Part shown: positions 42,569 to 56,373 of the stretch, one piece after another
Numbering within the stretch: the first letter of the stretch is position 1
How the letters are laid out: every line of letters starts with the position of its first letter
NCBI RefSeq assembly: GCF_021347895.1
Contig: NC_067132.1
Coordinates: 10,966,995-11,030,994 of the forward strand
Source: Acanthochromis polyacanthus
Taxonomy: Eukaryota > Chordata > Actinopteri > Pomacentridae
Direction: 5' to 3'
Length of the DNA stretch: 64,000 nucleotides
Made by a program: the position numbers and the translations under genes
Notes under the pieces: generated by a model
What the model was told of the DNA's origin: nothing
What the model saw: only the letters and a program-made list of their open reading frames with translations
The model's database searches: none

Positions 42569-43274
42569 TACATAATTTAATCATTTTAACTACATTTAGT
42601 GCCTCCAATGTGTGAGTGTATGCAACATGACCACACAATATAAGGTAATCGTCGTTTAATTAAAAACTTTGGCATCAGTAACATTCTGTCCAATAAAAAA
42701 ATAACTGTAACCCTTACAATGTATGTGCATGTGTCTCTCCAGACTTTTCAGATACAATGCAGTCCAATCACATTTTCATGGAGACATGCTGAAGTAAATC
42801 AGTTCAAGAAAAAAAAAATCATGTCTTAACATTTCATCCATTTATGCCCTAAAGGTGTGAAAACAATCAGTGCTGCAGACATGAAACCAAAATAAGCTAC
42901 AAAATGCATTAGTTTTGATTTGTCTGTATTCAGATTTTGGGAAGGTAAGTGTTTTGGTTTATGCATTATGTGTTGAGCGATGTGCATTTTATCTTCCACC
43001 AGGCTAAAAGAAACTTTTACCACAGCTTTTAGTTAGCCTTCAAAATATGCTGACAGGCAGCTACAAATGGAATCTGTAAAAAAAAAAAAAAACAATAGAA
43101 GATCTATAAATCCTAAAAAAAATAAAGAAAACCAAAAACCACACACACAAGAAAACAGCAAATGACAGAACCAATGATGATCTGTCATTACAAAAAGAGG
43201 AATGAACTGTCAGCACAATCAGTCCAGCAGTTTAAGGGTCCACAACCAAGTCCATTAACACTCACTTGTCCCCA
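42569..43274. other. Intergenic DNA between LTR and calreticulin-like gene
   Basis: No exon or repeat family recognised; an A-run lies at 43077-43092. Confidence 0.4.
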
Positions 43275-43280
43275 TTTATT
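43275..43280 (-). terminator. Candidate poly(A) signal of the calreticulin-like gene
   Basis: AATAAA on the minus strand, about 140 bp after the stop codon of the calreticulin-like gene. Confidence 0.4.
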
Positions 43281-43416
43281 ACAAGTTGGGATGCATCCAG
43301 ATCTCAGGGAAAGGATGGTCAGCAGTCACAATACCCCTGGGAAAGACAGGACAGAGCTTCTGAAAGAGTGGCAGAAGAAATCTCAGGCCACACCTCCTCA
43401 GAGCTCAGTCATCCAT

Positions 43417-46400
43417 TTATGAAAGTGCTTCCTCTAAGTCTTCCTTTGTTTCTTCCTCTCCCTCTTCTTTCTCCTCTTGACCCAGGTATTCATCTTCATC
43501 AGCTTTAGTTTCTTTGTTTTTTACTTCCTCTTCTTTTCGTTTCAAGTCATCCTGCTCCTGTTTCATTTTCCTCTGGTTCCTGCAGGGAAGGATAATCACA
43601 AACCATGTCTCCTAGTGTATTTACAATGTTACTGCACGGGCTCTGTGTGTTTCACAAATGACAATTATGGCTTAAAAAGAATGTCAACATACCTTTGTCA
43701 CATGGAATATGTGATCAGGAAGTCGTCAAAGAATGATAGCACCAGGTCTGTACTGAAATTAACAGCAACAAATGTTACACTATAGTTTAAGCATCAGCAC
43801 TACAATGACATTAACATTCAAATTTGACTCCTGTCTCTCTCACCTGCCAAAGGTTAAAACATATAGACTCAATGTTGTCAAACGTGTAGATAGACGCACT
43901 GTATTCAGGATTGTCAATCTCAGGATGCACCCATGGTCCTTTGTAGTTGGGATTGTCGATTTGTTTGGGTTTCCATTCTCCCTGTAATACAGCAGGCATT
44001 TACCAAGCAGCAATTCATTAGCAGAAAGTAATGTTGACAATCTCTCAAGCAAGAAACCCACACTGTCCACTTTAACTTACTTTATACTCTGGGTTGGGGA
44101 TCATGGGCGGCTCCCACTCTCCATCCATATCTTCATCCCAGTCTTCAGGCTTTTTGGCATCAGGATCTGGAATATTTTCAGGTTTGTCCCAGTCCTAAAG
44201 AATAAGAAATGAGTTCAAGGTTAAAGTAAAAGTCAGAAAAAACGCTCCTTCGCCTGTCAGCATTTCCAATGGACAAAACAAAACCTTTCAGCAGATTAAA
44301 GGCAGCTGACTTATAGCAGTAAGCTTATTCACCTCAGGCTTGGTGTCATCAGCATCATCAATCTTAGCACGGTCATCCCAGTCCTCTGGCTGCTTGGCTT
44401 TAGGGTGCTTAATTTTCTTAAGAGGCCAGTTTTCCCAGTCATCCTCCAGACTGCCAGATTCCACCTTCTCGTTGTCAACCTCTACCTCATAGGTCAGATC
44501 CCGATTCAGGATCAGCATGTGCAGGTGAGTCAGCTTATCATCCTAGGCAAAAAGAAAGGCTTTGAATTCAGCCTCTTACAAGGAGCAATGATTGTATGCA
44601 TTAAAAAAAAGACTGAAAACACAACAGTTACCTTGCATTTAATCTTTTTCCTGATGTTGCGACGATTGCTCTTGTATTTAAAGCAGACATAAACTGTCTT
44701 GCTGCTGTAGCCACAGATGTCTTGGCCTATGAAATTAAATAAAATACTAGATATACCAAATGCTGCTTTTGTAAACAATCGGTTACTAATGCATATAACA
44801 ATGAATATCAGTACGTGCCAAACATAATGTAGTAAGATCCTCTATGCATGCCAGCCTTATCCCAGTGAGAAGTGAAACCCATCACGTAGCCGCCACCACC
44901 ACAGTCAACCTTCTGCAAGTAATTGACTGAAAACGAGCAGGAGCAGAAATGAAGGAGCACAGGGTTCTCCTCATTGCTTAAAGGCTCCTTGCAGTAAGAC
45001 TGAGCATAGGAACTCATCTGCAGCCCTGAAAAGGAACAAACAACATTCAGCAAAGCACAAAGTTGATTCTCTTTGGCTAACAGTGTGGGAACTGTACTGG
45101 AAAAAGAGACACCAAGGCACTTAAAAGTCACTGACAGCACAAAGGAGGTCCTTAAGACCTGATTGAGACATTTCTGAGGTTGAAATTTGAAGGTGGTACA
45201 TGTGTTTTGTGTTTAGGTTGGTAAATAATTCTTGAGAATTACTCTCCACCATTAAATATTAATTTAACACTTAAAGAACAAAATATATTTTAAAGCAAAG
45301 TGCCTTAAAGCTGCTGTCCGGAGTTTCTGTTTGTTTTCAATTTATGTATCATTGTTTAACAAAGCTTAAATGTGTTAGTCTAGTTCGATACTATAATATA
45401 GAGTTAGTATAACGCGATATGAAAATTTATTCCTGAGCTCCGCCTTCCTCTCATAGACCCCCATGTTATTCCAAAAAGCGCCGTTCGCTGCCAACCAATC
45501 AAGTTCGAGCTTCAGCTTTGTCATGCTGTCAATCAACGGTTACGCACACAGCAAGCAAGCCCATGCAGAGGTGGGCAAGCTACGCACTACGCAACCGCGC
45601 GCACATTTGTTTTGCTTGTGGAGGAGAGAGCATCAGGGATCAGCAACTTCCAGAAAAGTTACCAATCCCACGGCTTGTCAGGCCAAGAGACTGCAGGACG
45701 TTTTTTGGCTCGGGGTGCTCGCGTTGCTCCCCGACCACGGCCTCCATAGCCCGCCTGACGGCTTCGTTTAGATGCCCGACCTCTGGAGGAAGATGTTGGG
45801 GCGTCTGGGACATACTCTTCGTCAGAGGAGTCATGCAATTCTGAACTCTAGATAGAAATAAATAAACAATGTAACACATATACACGCGTAAATGCACTAA
45901 GTTTGATAAACAACGTCATCGAGAGGGATACACGAGTGTAATCACAAATTGAAACTTTACTCGTTCGTCCTAGCAGATTCATGTTATTTTGGTATTAGGA
46001 CAAGTTAGACTCAATACAGAATTCTAACGTAATTCCTTTATTATTTACTAAATGTACTAAATGTAGAAGAGTGGAAAACAGCAAAACAGGCAAGATGCTG
46101 CAGCACTCTGGGCACTCCTCTCAGGTACTGCGCGTGCACAAATAAAGGGGTGAAATCAGAGGGAGGGTGGGACCAACAGTGTTTTGGGAGACGCTGCGAT
46201 TCAAACACCGGACAGCAGCTTTAATGAATACAACGGGAACAACCAAGTGCAATTCAGAGCATGTATTTCCTGCTTCGTAGTGCGTGAACAAACAACTGAA
46301 AATGTTTACCTGCATCTCCATTCAAGTCCCCAGTCGTAAATTTCCACTCTCCATCGTTTCTATTCATCCAACGACTTCTCCAATCATCTACATGAGAAAC

Positions 46401-46899
46401 AACCAGTAAGTTTGTTGAGGATTAACACTCAGTCTAACTCTGTCAAATAACTTCCCAAAAAGCAGTTTACACAACAAGTAACTGTTGTTATACATCATAT
46501 ATAATGTCACTGTCAAAATAGTGTCATCGGTTTGGTTTGTTATGCTCCAACTTAGACATCCATTAGTAACTTTAGTGTTATGGATAACTGTGTTTGCTAA
46601 TATGGGGTCTTGCTAAAGTTAGGCAGCTAACCATCCAGTTTTAGTTAAGAGTCTGAGAGGGGTGGCAGTCTTCACCGAATCACCAGTAAAAAGAATGCAT
46701 TCATTATGATCTCCTGACCAGATGATGGCTGAAATGCAAATTACCAGGAAATGAATTAATGCTAAACTCATGCACTGTTACACATTTTTATGACAAACTT
46801 ACCACTGTCCAGAGACTCCTCATGAAAGCAAACCTTTGCATGGATGCAGAGCAGGGCTGATGTTACTGCAAGAACACCCGAAACTTGCATTTTTCCCAT
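43417..46899 (-). CDS. Calreticulin-like protein, diverged, penultimate exon damaged
   Basis: Exons (minus): 46803-46899, 46310-46387, 44819-45025, 44632-44726, 44333-44542, 44081-44194, 43844-43981, a remnant 43693-43752, and 43417-43579. Calreticulin is an ER calcium-binding lectin chaperone. Residues 1-20 form a signal peptide ([20 protein letters not shown]). The N-domain has '[12 protein letters not shown]' and '[12 protein letters not shown]', keeping the disulfide cysteines. The P-domain repeats are present ([13 protein letters not shown], '[19 protein letters not shown]', [14 protein letters not shown]), then '[10 protein letters not shown]'. The next exon should encode SGTIFDNFLIT and about 30 more residues. 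Here only 'RPGAII' and, in another frame, 'FFDDFLIT' remain, so it carries a frameshift and a deletion. The acidic tail ends 'KEDLEEALS' and has no KDEL. It could be a decaying paralogue (calr3-like) or a secreted variant. Confidence 0.8.
45305..46224. mobile_element. TTAA-flanked TIR element in the calreticulin-like gene
   Basis: Left 'TTAAAGCTGCTGTCCGG' and right 'CCGGACAGCAGCTTTAA' form inverted ends bounded by TTAA. The interior is GC-richer, with non-family open frames on both strands. It lies in the intron between the second and third exons of the calreticulin-like gene. Confidence 0.75.
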
Positions 46900-47058
46900 T
46901 TCAGCTCTACTTTCCTGCAGTCCACAGTGTGGTACCTGTGCCGTGCCAGCAAATACGCTGTGGAGAAGGAAGAGGAGAATACTTCTGTGTTGCACCCATA
47001 CACTGTACAATAAAGATCATTATTACTGTTATACAGTGTGTTTCGGCACGGAGAAGAT

Positions 47059-47395
47059 CCATTCATCCATCATCTATACACCGCTTAATCCTCATTAAGA
47101 GTCACGGGGGTGCTGGAGCCTATTCCAGCTGACTCGGGCGAAGGCAGGGGACACCCTGGACAGGTCACCAGTCTGTCGCAGGACTATACATAGAGACAAA
47201 CAATCACACTCACATTCACACCTACGGACAATTTAGTCACCAGTTAACCTCAGCATATTTTTAGAGTGTGAGAGGAAGCCAGATAACCCACGCATGCACA
47301 GGGAGAACAAGCAAACTCCATGCAGAAGGATCCTGGAATACCCAGGACACGAACCAGGCGAGGCCAGGACAAAGTGTTAACCACTGTGCTGCCCT
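47059..47395 (-). mobile_element. tRNA-type SINE, diverged copy
   Basis: It matches 26619-26977 across 'ctggacaggtcaccagtctg' and 'acccacgcatgcacagggag'. The head at the right end is degraded. Confidence 0.7.
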
Positions 47396-47507
47396 GTACT
47401 GAGAAAATGAATCCAGGACTTTGCTACTTCCTGGTTGCCATCTTGGATTTTTGGAACATTACAGAACAGAGCCGGCGAGCAGAGATTGGACTGACTTTTC
47501 CAAAATA

Positions 47508-47576
47508 GTTTAAATCAATCCACTGGACTTTAAGAAAGTAACAAATTTTCTTAAAGTCCAGTGGATTGATTTAAAC
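47508..47576. repeat. Perfect 30-bp inverted repeat with 9-nt loop
   Basis: The left arm is 47508-47537 (starts 'gtttaaatcaatccactg') and the right arm is 47547-47576. They are exact reverse complements. It could fold as an RNA hairpin or DNA cruciform. Confidence 0.9.
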
Positions 47577-48378
47577 CACTTTGGATAAGCATGACCTGGA
47601 TGAATGAGAACCTATACAGACGTCAGACTGACTTGGAGCAAAGGATTCTCTACCCGCCCACATTTACTGGATTCTGCTGTTTACCAACACTGCTGCTAAC
47701 AATGTTAACCTCCAAAAGTGAAGATAAACTCTACAGGTAAGTGTTAAAGGGAAACTTCGTTTTTTTTCAACCTGGGGTCTGTTTTCATATGTCATTTCAT
47801 ACATGTGAGTGATGGAGAAATGATTTTTCGACATAGCTCCAGTATTTAGCCAGGCAGGCAGCTTAGCAGCTCAGCTAGCAGCTCAACTAGCGAAAAGTAT
47901 TGGGCAATTACCCCCCCCCGCCCCCCCCGCGTCAAAGTCTGCCCTAATGTGCTTTTTTCCCCACACTGACCGGCTCGGATAGTCCAGGCGTAAACTAACC
48001 ATGACGTCACCCGTTGGTTTCAACGCCGAGAAAATGAAGCCCGGATTTTGCTACTTCCTGGTCACCATTTTGGATTTTTTGGAGCCGATGACGTAAAAAG
48101 CGTCATCAAACAGACTGGACTGGAGAGCAACTAGGGGCAGGATTGGCTGAGGACTCTCTTATCCCGCCCACGTTTTACCGCAGAGGCTTCTGTTGCTGTC
48201 AATCAAGTATAGCCACGCCCCCTGGCTCCGCCAACTTTAACGATTTATTTAAAATTCAGTATTGATTTATTTTAAGATCGGCCACCTGATCTCTCATTTT
48301 GACTATGAAAACTAACGGGGAAAAAAATCCTGAGCTGTAGAAAATCAGTCTATCAACTGTTATTTTTTCCAAAAATGA

Positions 48379-49461
48379 ATAGACCCTTTATTTGTTTACA
48401 AACATTGTGACGTTTTTTTGTGGGCGGGGCTTATGCTGGAGGCAAAAGCGGAGCGAGAAGTCAAGCGGGACTGGGAGTATATAGTTTGCGCTGGGAGTTT
48501 GCACTGCAAACTCAAGCATTTTTACCCCGTTAAACTTCAGTGTACCACCGGCGGTACACTTACTAATTTGCATAGGAATTTAAAGAATGTCCGAAGGCTG
48601 CAAACGCGATTATACAAACACTATACGCCGATGGAAAGCTTAGATTCTCATGAATCCGCCGGTATAAACCACTTTCAAATGTGATTACAACAGCGGGTAA
48701 TATAAACACATTTGTCTGACAAACAACGAATATCCATCCATCCTTTCTCTGTACACGGCTTCAACGTACACAGCGCGACTCACATTTCCGGGTTCATTAT
48801 TACACACAGATGAAAATATTCCACAAAAAACGGCCATAATCCAACCTTGTACATCCAGACAACACAAGCCAGTAAACTACTTTGTCCAAAACATGTCTTG
48901 AAGTCGGTATAAAATCCACAAATCGGTCGTTTTCAGGGAAATGGACCTCACGATGCGCGTCCAATATTCCCTGTATTTCTCATCATACTTAACAGGTTAT
49001 TGTTTTTGATTGTATTTTTTTCTGTGTCTTGTTGTGTCCTTGTTCTTATGGTGTGTGTATTTGGATCCAGTGTCTGGAATAAAGCTGAACTGAATTGAAT
49101 TGAATTGAATATTTTTTATTTACAAATAGAATATTAGCGATTTTTTGTACTGAAAATGGCTGGAATTGACTGCAGCTGATCGTCTCTGTCCAGTCTTTTT
49201 GCCTCAGTGCATTTAACCACAACTGTCTTCGTTCCCTCTGAGCACGAGTGTTTGGTGGAATTCTATAAAACTTTAATTTGCGTTCGCCAATGTCATTCCT
49301 CCTATTCTGGCATCCAAAACACAGCAGGACGACATTTTAGAAAAGTTGATAGAGCCTAGTCCCTCAGTCTTTCGCCTTTCGGTCACGGCCGCGGGCTTCC
49401 TCTTTTGCCTCCAGCTAAAGCTGTGATGTCATTCGTGACGTGGGTCATTAAAGGGTCTATT
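48379..49461. mobile_element. Nested element with 'atagaccctttA' inverted ends
   Basis: The left end 'aatagaccctttatttg' and the right end (reverse complement 'caatagaccctttaatg') are inverted. About 45 bp further in, both sides carry 'gctggaggcaaaag'. A (GAATT)n tail at 49088-49110 after 'ataaagctgaact' is the 3' end of a separate short retroelement inside. Confidence 0.5.
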
Positions 49462-49590
49462 GGGGTCTATGGAACAAAAGCTTTTTGGAGCCAACCCTAG
49501 CGGACGGCGTGATATTGCAAGTTTTTGACACTTCCGGGTTGGCTTCAATTCTGGAGCCAGATGCTACGTCCACTATATATACAGTCTGTG

Positions 49591-49901
49591 GGATAGTCTC
49601 AACGAGTGTCCCACAACATATTAGAGATGAGAAGTGAACGAAAACCTCCACACTACCTGGCGATCGCTCTTTGTTGTGGTCTGTATCCAAATCTCAGGAG
49701 GCCGGAAAGCAAATCTCGTTCCGAAATTGCGCGAGCTCTCACGGGATTTCGCGACCTATCACGCGATTTCAGAACGAGATTTGCTTTTCAGCGTCCTGAG
49801 ATTTGGATACAGACCACAACAAAGAGCGATCGCCAGGTAATGTGGAGGTTTTCGTTCAGTTCTCATCTCTAGTATGTTGTGGGACACTCGTTGAGACTAT
49901 C
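49591..49901. repeat. ~310-bp near-perfect palindrome
   Basis: The left arm starts 'ggatagtctcaacgagtgtc' and the right arm is its near-exact reverse complement. The pairing continues to the centre near 49746 with only a few mismatches and little or no loop. It lies at the inner edge of the right TIR of the element at 47744-50126. Confidence 0.85.
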
Positions 49902-50445
49902 CGAGCCGGTCAGTGTGGGGAAAAAGCACGTTAGGGCGGACTTTGACGCAGGGGGGGGGGGTAATTGCCCAATACTTTTCACTAGCTGAGCTGCTAGCTG
50001 AGCTGCTAAGCTGCCTGCCTGGCTAAATACTGGAGCTATGTCGAAAAATCATTTCTCCATCACTCACATGTATGAAATGACATGAAAACAGACCCCAGGT
50101 TGAAAAAAACCGAAGTTCCCCTTTAAAGTCATCTTTGTAACTAGCTGTACTCTTCTCCATATCTGGGCAATATCACATATAAAGCAGTGAAGTTACTGTT
50201 AGTTACATCAGACTGTAACCTCTGATAATAAACAAGTTTTAATGTCATGTTTTAAAGTTGCTCTGTAAAATTTCTGGTTATGTTTCTTGACTCAGTGATA
50301 ACACTGATGCTAAATCAGGTTAGTGAGTGTCATAAATTAGTTAACTGTTAGCTGTAGCTAAGTGTCCTGCAGGTCACAGCTGATCACTCATAACCAGTGG
50401 CAGTTCTAGACAAATTTAACTGGGGGGCCAAGGTGGGGCCAGTGT

Positions 50446-50517
50446 TTACAATACAATACAATACAATACAATACAATACAATACAATACAATACAATACA
50501 ATACAATACAATACAAT
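50446..50517. repeat. (ATACA)n pentanucleotide microsatellite
   Basis: About 14 repeats of 'aatac'. It is followed by 'cattgatcccccaaagggaa', a sequence common at 3' ends of fish non-LTR elements. Confidence 0.9.
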
Positions 50518-50565
50518 GACTTCATTGATCCCCCAAAGGGAAATTCAATTGTCTGATCTAATCTG

Positions 50566-50933
50566 GGGCTGCACAGTAGAGTAGTGGTTAGCACTTTTGC
50601 CTTGCAGCAAGAAGATCTCCGATTCAAATCCCGGCCTGGGCCTGGGATCTCTCTGCATGGAGTTTGCATGTTCTCCCTGTGCATGCGTGGGTTTTCTCTG
50701 GGCACTCCGGCTTCCTCCCACAGTCCAAAAATATGCTGAGGTTAATTGATGACTCTAAATTGCCCGTAGGTGTGAATGTGAGTGTGGTTGTTTGTCTGTA
50801 TATGTAGCCCTGTGACAGACTGGTGACCTGTCCAGGGTGTCCCCTGCCTTCACCTGAGTCAGCTGGGCTAGGCTCCAGCACCCCCGCGACCCTAGTGAGG
50901 ATAAAGTGGTGTATAGAGAATGGATGGATGGAT
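50566..50933 (+). mobile_element. tRNA-type SINE with 11-bp target duplication
   Basis: GATCTAATCTG is duplicated exactly at 50555-50565 and 50934-50944. The head is 'gggctgcacagtagagtagt' with 'ggttagcac' (A box-like) and 'gattcaaatcc' (B box-like); the tail ends 'atggatggat'. It is the best-preserved copy of three in this window. Confidence 0.85.
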
Positions 50934-51269
50934 GATCTAATCTGTTTACTTTTCAATTAACTAGTCTGATTGCTGATGTTGTTTAATCTTGTTTAGTCAC
51001 ATTCTACAACGACAATAATGATATTTAAGCACTCAAAGCTTTTGTTTTACTTTGTATTAAAATCAAACAATTTTTTGGTTTTTTGTTTGTTTGTTTTTAC
51101 AAAAAAATGTATCACCTGGCCTAAAGCTGTGTCTCCTGACTCCCATCAAAGTGTTTGGAAATATATTAAGCTTGGGCTGTACTGGGACATCATTCCTGGA
51201 CTCACTAATATCTGTGGAAATATGCACAGTATGCACACAATATTGTTCAAATGTTTGTGGGCACACAGG

Positions 51270-51541
51270 CAATTTCCTGTTTTCCATGAAAACTCACACT
51301 TTCATTCATGTGTGAGCATAACTGCACAAGGGTTTTCTAATCATCAATCAGCCTTTCAACACCATTAGCTGAATGTAGATATTCCATTAAAAATCAGCTG
51401 TTTCCAGCTAGAATAGTCATTTACCACATTAACAATATTCTAGACTGTATTTTTGATTAAGTTAATGTTATCTTCATAGAAACGAAAAGCTTTTCTTTCA
51501 AAAATAAAAACATTTCTAAATGACCCCAAACTTGAACTGTA
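51270..51541. mobile_element. Tc1/mariner-type MITE (same family as 13368-13942)
   Basis: It shares 'tttccagctagaatagtcat' and 'tttccatgaaaactcacact' with the reverse or forward sequence of the element in cpne3. The right end is 'aatgaccccaaacttgaact'. Confidence 0.6.
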
Positions 51542-52971
51542 TTGTTATTTACAATTCCAAACTATATATACATTTACTTAATGGATCATGTACCATATTC
51601 ATGTATTTTAAAATGTAGGCTATGCATTTGTTTATTTTTAACACAAGATTCATATATCAGTGACAAAAAAAGAGAACTTACCGCATAAAACAGCATTTTA
51701 TGGACACAGTACTATAAATGAATATTAATTAGTAATGACACTGATGCAATACAAACACGCTTTCTACATGGCAAACCTGATGGTGCAGTATTTGATCCAC
51801 AATGATCCCTTTAATGTCCCTCTGGTTGTTTCTCTCTCTGTCCCTACATGTTAAGGTCCCTTCCTGTGACTTTTATTTCTCTCTCTGTCTTCCACCAGCT
51901 CCTCAGCTCTCACATAACCTCGCTGCTTTCACTTTCACATTTGGGGCAAAAAACTTCACAATGCCCCATTCTGGCCTCGTACACTAAGAGGAAAACCATA
52001 GAGGCATCCATTATCGGAGTGAAGAACAACACGGTCATATATGCAACGTATCACTAAACAAGGTGAAATCCTTTTGCTTACCCTGTGCGCGTGTCTTGCA
52101 AGAAGAAAACTAGCTCTTCCTTTCTTTAAAATTTGTTGCAGGCCTGAATCCCATCAAACGCAGACAGACAATCTGTCCACGAGGCAGACAGCACCACCAG
52201 CGACACTTCGGGTCTTTGGCTCCGATTCATCCATAGAGCCACTTTAGTTTCGGTTTCGCTTATCATCATTATAAAGTGATCCGTTTATTATTCAGTCAGC
52301 TGCACTCACAGGGCTGCACATTTAGAGCAATTTTTAAATACAGCTACCACAATAGATAATCACTAAGGTGCACAATTTACGATTTAAATGCACCACTTAC
52401 GGTTTTAAAGGATGCTTTCACTCAAAATATACTTAGAATTGAAGCCCCCTATTACCTTCAAATTTACTAATATCTTTTATCCTTGGGATCAGTTTGAAAA
52501 AATCATTGTAGCTAAAATTTTCCCCCAAGTTTATGTGTCAGATACCTTATGTCTATTTGTTGACTACCTAAATAGCTCTTTCAATAAAACAACCCCCACC
52601 CACTGCCCTCATACATCCAGGATGTCTGTTACTCAACCATGGAGAAGTTTGCAGATCACAATAAAATCTGACTGACTGACCTAAAATTGGAAAGAGATAT
52701 CTCTTTTTGGTGTTCTAATGGCTTTATACTATTTCAAAGTACATATTTGAGTTATCTATGACATTTGGAAAGAAAACAATTTCTGATACCAAGACTAGTA
52801 GCATGTATTATGTTGGTGATAAATTTGACCCCAGGAAAAATGAACACAATTTCAAAAAATTCCAGGCCCTAAAGCTTTTTAAAGATTATAAAATCGCCTA
52901 TTATAGTGACCTCAATATCATCCAAAACAAGCAAATTGTGCAAAGTGCACACTGTGCTACATTTTAGATTA
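51542..52971. other. Intergenic DNA, nothing recognised
   Basis: Ordinary A+T-rich sequence. Short open frames show no family features. Confidence 0.4.
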
Positions 52972-54607
<1,636 letters not shown>

Positions 54608-54609
54608 TA

Positions 54610-55132
54610 AATGCTGATTTATTGTCACAGTTTTGAAACAAATCTCATTACTCCAACATGATTCTAGTAGAAGCTGGTAGCCTGTCCCGGCTGTGTTGTT
54701 GTGATGATGGTAACTTTAACGTAACGTCTCACATTTGCATTTGTTCTGCTCTCTTGTGGACAATTTCTGTCGCCATCAAACGAAGTAGGGAGAAAATTAG
54801 ATTTAAAAAAAATGTTCCTTCAGATAAATAGAATGTAATCATCATATGGTTCTAAAATATCTTTTAACTGTAAACATTTTATTCCGCATCATGTGTGCAC
54901 TCCAGAATAAAAGATTCTTGCCTCCTTCAATCTTGTTGAAGTGACTGTGCACATTTTATTTGAACAGATCATCTTTCTCCACCTCTATTTTCTGTTCCAA
55001 ACTGAAACTCCCTCATGTTGTAGTTGATCATTCTAGTAAATGTATTTGTGTAAATGTCAGTGAAATATAAAATATATATTTCTTGGAACAGTAAAAGCTA
55101 TATTTTAGTCATTGTGGAGAGGTTTTGGAGAT
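54610..55132. other. Intergenic DNA, nothing recognised
   Basis: No exon or repeat family recognised. Confidence 0.4.
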
Positions 55133-55563
55133 GTTTGGCACAGGGGCGTAACCAGACCTAATACTGTACTGGGGCACACCTGGGGCACAAAGCATTCATG
55201 AGAGTGCGAGAAAAATAACATATTCAGCACTTATTCACATAAAAAAACCTAAATAGTTCTTTAAACTATTCAATAATATCAGACTATGTTGTTGTCTAGA
55301 TCTTTGATTAACCATCTAAAATGTACTGCGGTAATGCATTTGGCCTACTTGTGCACTTTACTCTCGACTTCTAAACCATTACTGATAAATGCAAAGAGGA
55401 AGAGCAATGAATCTTTTTGAAATATTTATTTCAGTAAACATCTGCAAATTGAACATTTACAAATGTAAAAAAAATAAAAGAAAATAAAGCACCCCAAAAT
55501 CTCTGGGTTCTTTTATTTCCATAGTAGAAGAATAAATGAACTGTTGTGTGTCACTTCAGGCAA

Positions 55564-55851
55564 TCATTTTTTGGGGAGTAAACTGTAACATCTTGTTTTC
55601 ATTTTTGCAAAGTGGTCAATCATTCGGCTGTGGCTTAACTTGGAAAGTTCCTCACTCTCCACTGACATGATGGCAAGATGGTGAAGCCTATCCTGCCCCA
55701 TTGTGCTTCTCAGCCAAGTGTGGAGCCGTCTCAGCACACTGAACGTCCGTTCACAAGTGCAGCTGGACACTGAGATGGTCAGAGCTATCTGAATGACCTG
55801 TGTCAAGGTTGGGAACATGACTTGATCCAGCAAGCTGAAAACACATTGCAT
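55564..55851 (-). pseudogene. hAT transposase C-terminal dimerisation domain
   Basis: 'ALTISVSSCTCERTFSVLRR' and 'LHTWLRSTMGQDRLHHLAI' are the hATC dimerisation motif, as in the ZMYM1-like group. The catalytic and BED/TTF zinc-finger parts are missing upstream, so it is a truncated remnant. Confidence 0.8.
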
Positions 55852-56318
55852 GTCTGTGATTTGAAGGCTCTCCCACTATTACTTACAGGTGATATATATA
55901 CAGGAAAAGACCTTGAACTGCTGCTGTTAAACAGTCTGACAGCAGCAGGTATGAATGACCTGTGGTAGTGCTCCCTCCTTGATGGTGGCGGCAGTAGTTA
56001 GTTAGTTAGTTAGATAGTTAGTCAGTCTGCTACTGAAGGAGCTGCTCAAAGCTCCTTTAGTGTGGTGGAGGGGGTGAGAGGCGTTGTGAATAACGTTAGC
56101 TAACTTAGCATTAACTTAAGACAGACTTATGTTGCCGAGCTAGCTCGGACTTCACTTACCTCTCTCATTCCTGGCTGCTTTATCCCTGCTGCGGGCGAAT
56201 AACTTTCTGATATCCATCTAGGAGTTACAGTTCGAGTCAAACCAAAATCAAAAAAATATATTTAACAAGTTGTCGGCAAACGTTACCGACCTCACGCAGT
56301 GATTCTCATCGCCCCCCC

Positions 56319-56320
<2 letters not shown>

Positions 56321-56372
<52 letters not shown>
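56321..56372. repeat. (CT)n microsatellite
   Basis: About 26 CT dinucleotides inside the hAT remnant. Confidence 0.95.

Positions 56373-56373
<1 letters not shown>

Larger units (their letters stand above)
47744..50126. mobile_element. TTAA-flanked element with ~230-bp TIRs
   Basis: The left end is TTAAAGGGAAACTTCG and the right end (reverse complement) is TTAAAGGGGAACTTCGG. The inverted repeats continue through 'caacctggggtctg', 'gtgagtgatggagaaatgat' and 'ccccacactgaccggctcgg'. No transposase was recognised. TTAA ends and long TIRs suggest a Kolobok- or piggyBac-like non-autonomous element. Other inverted repeats are nested within it. Confidence 0.8.

Noticed and set aside
45463..45844. 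100-aa frames between calreticulin-like exons
   Set aside because: They lie within the TTAA-flanked element in the intron and match no family I recognise.
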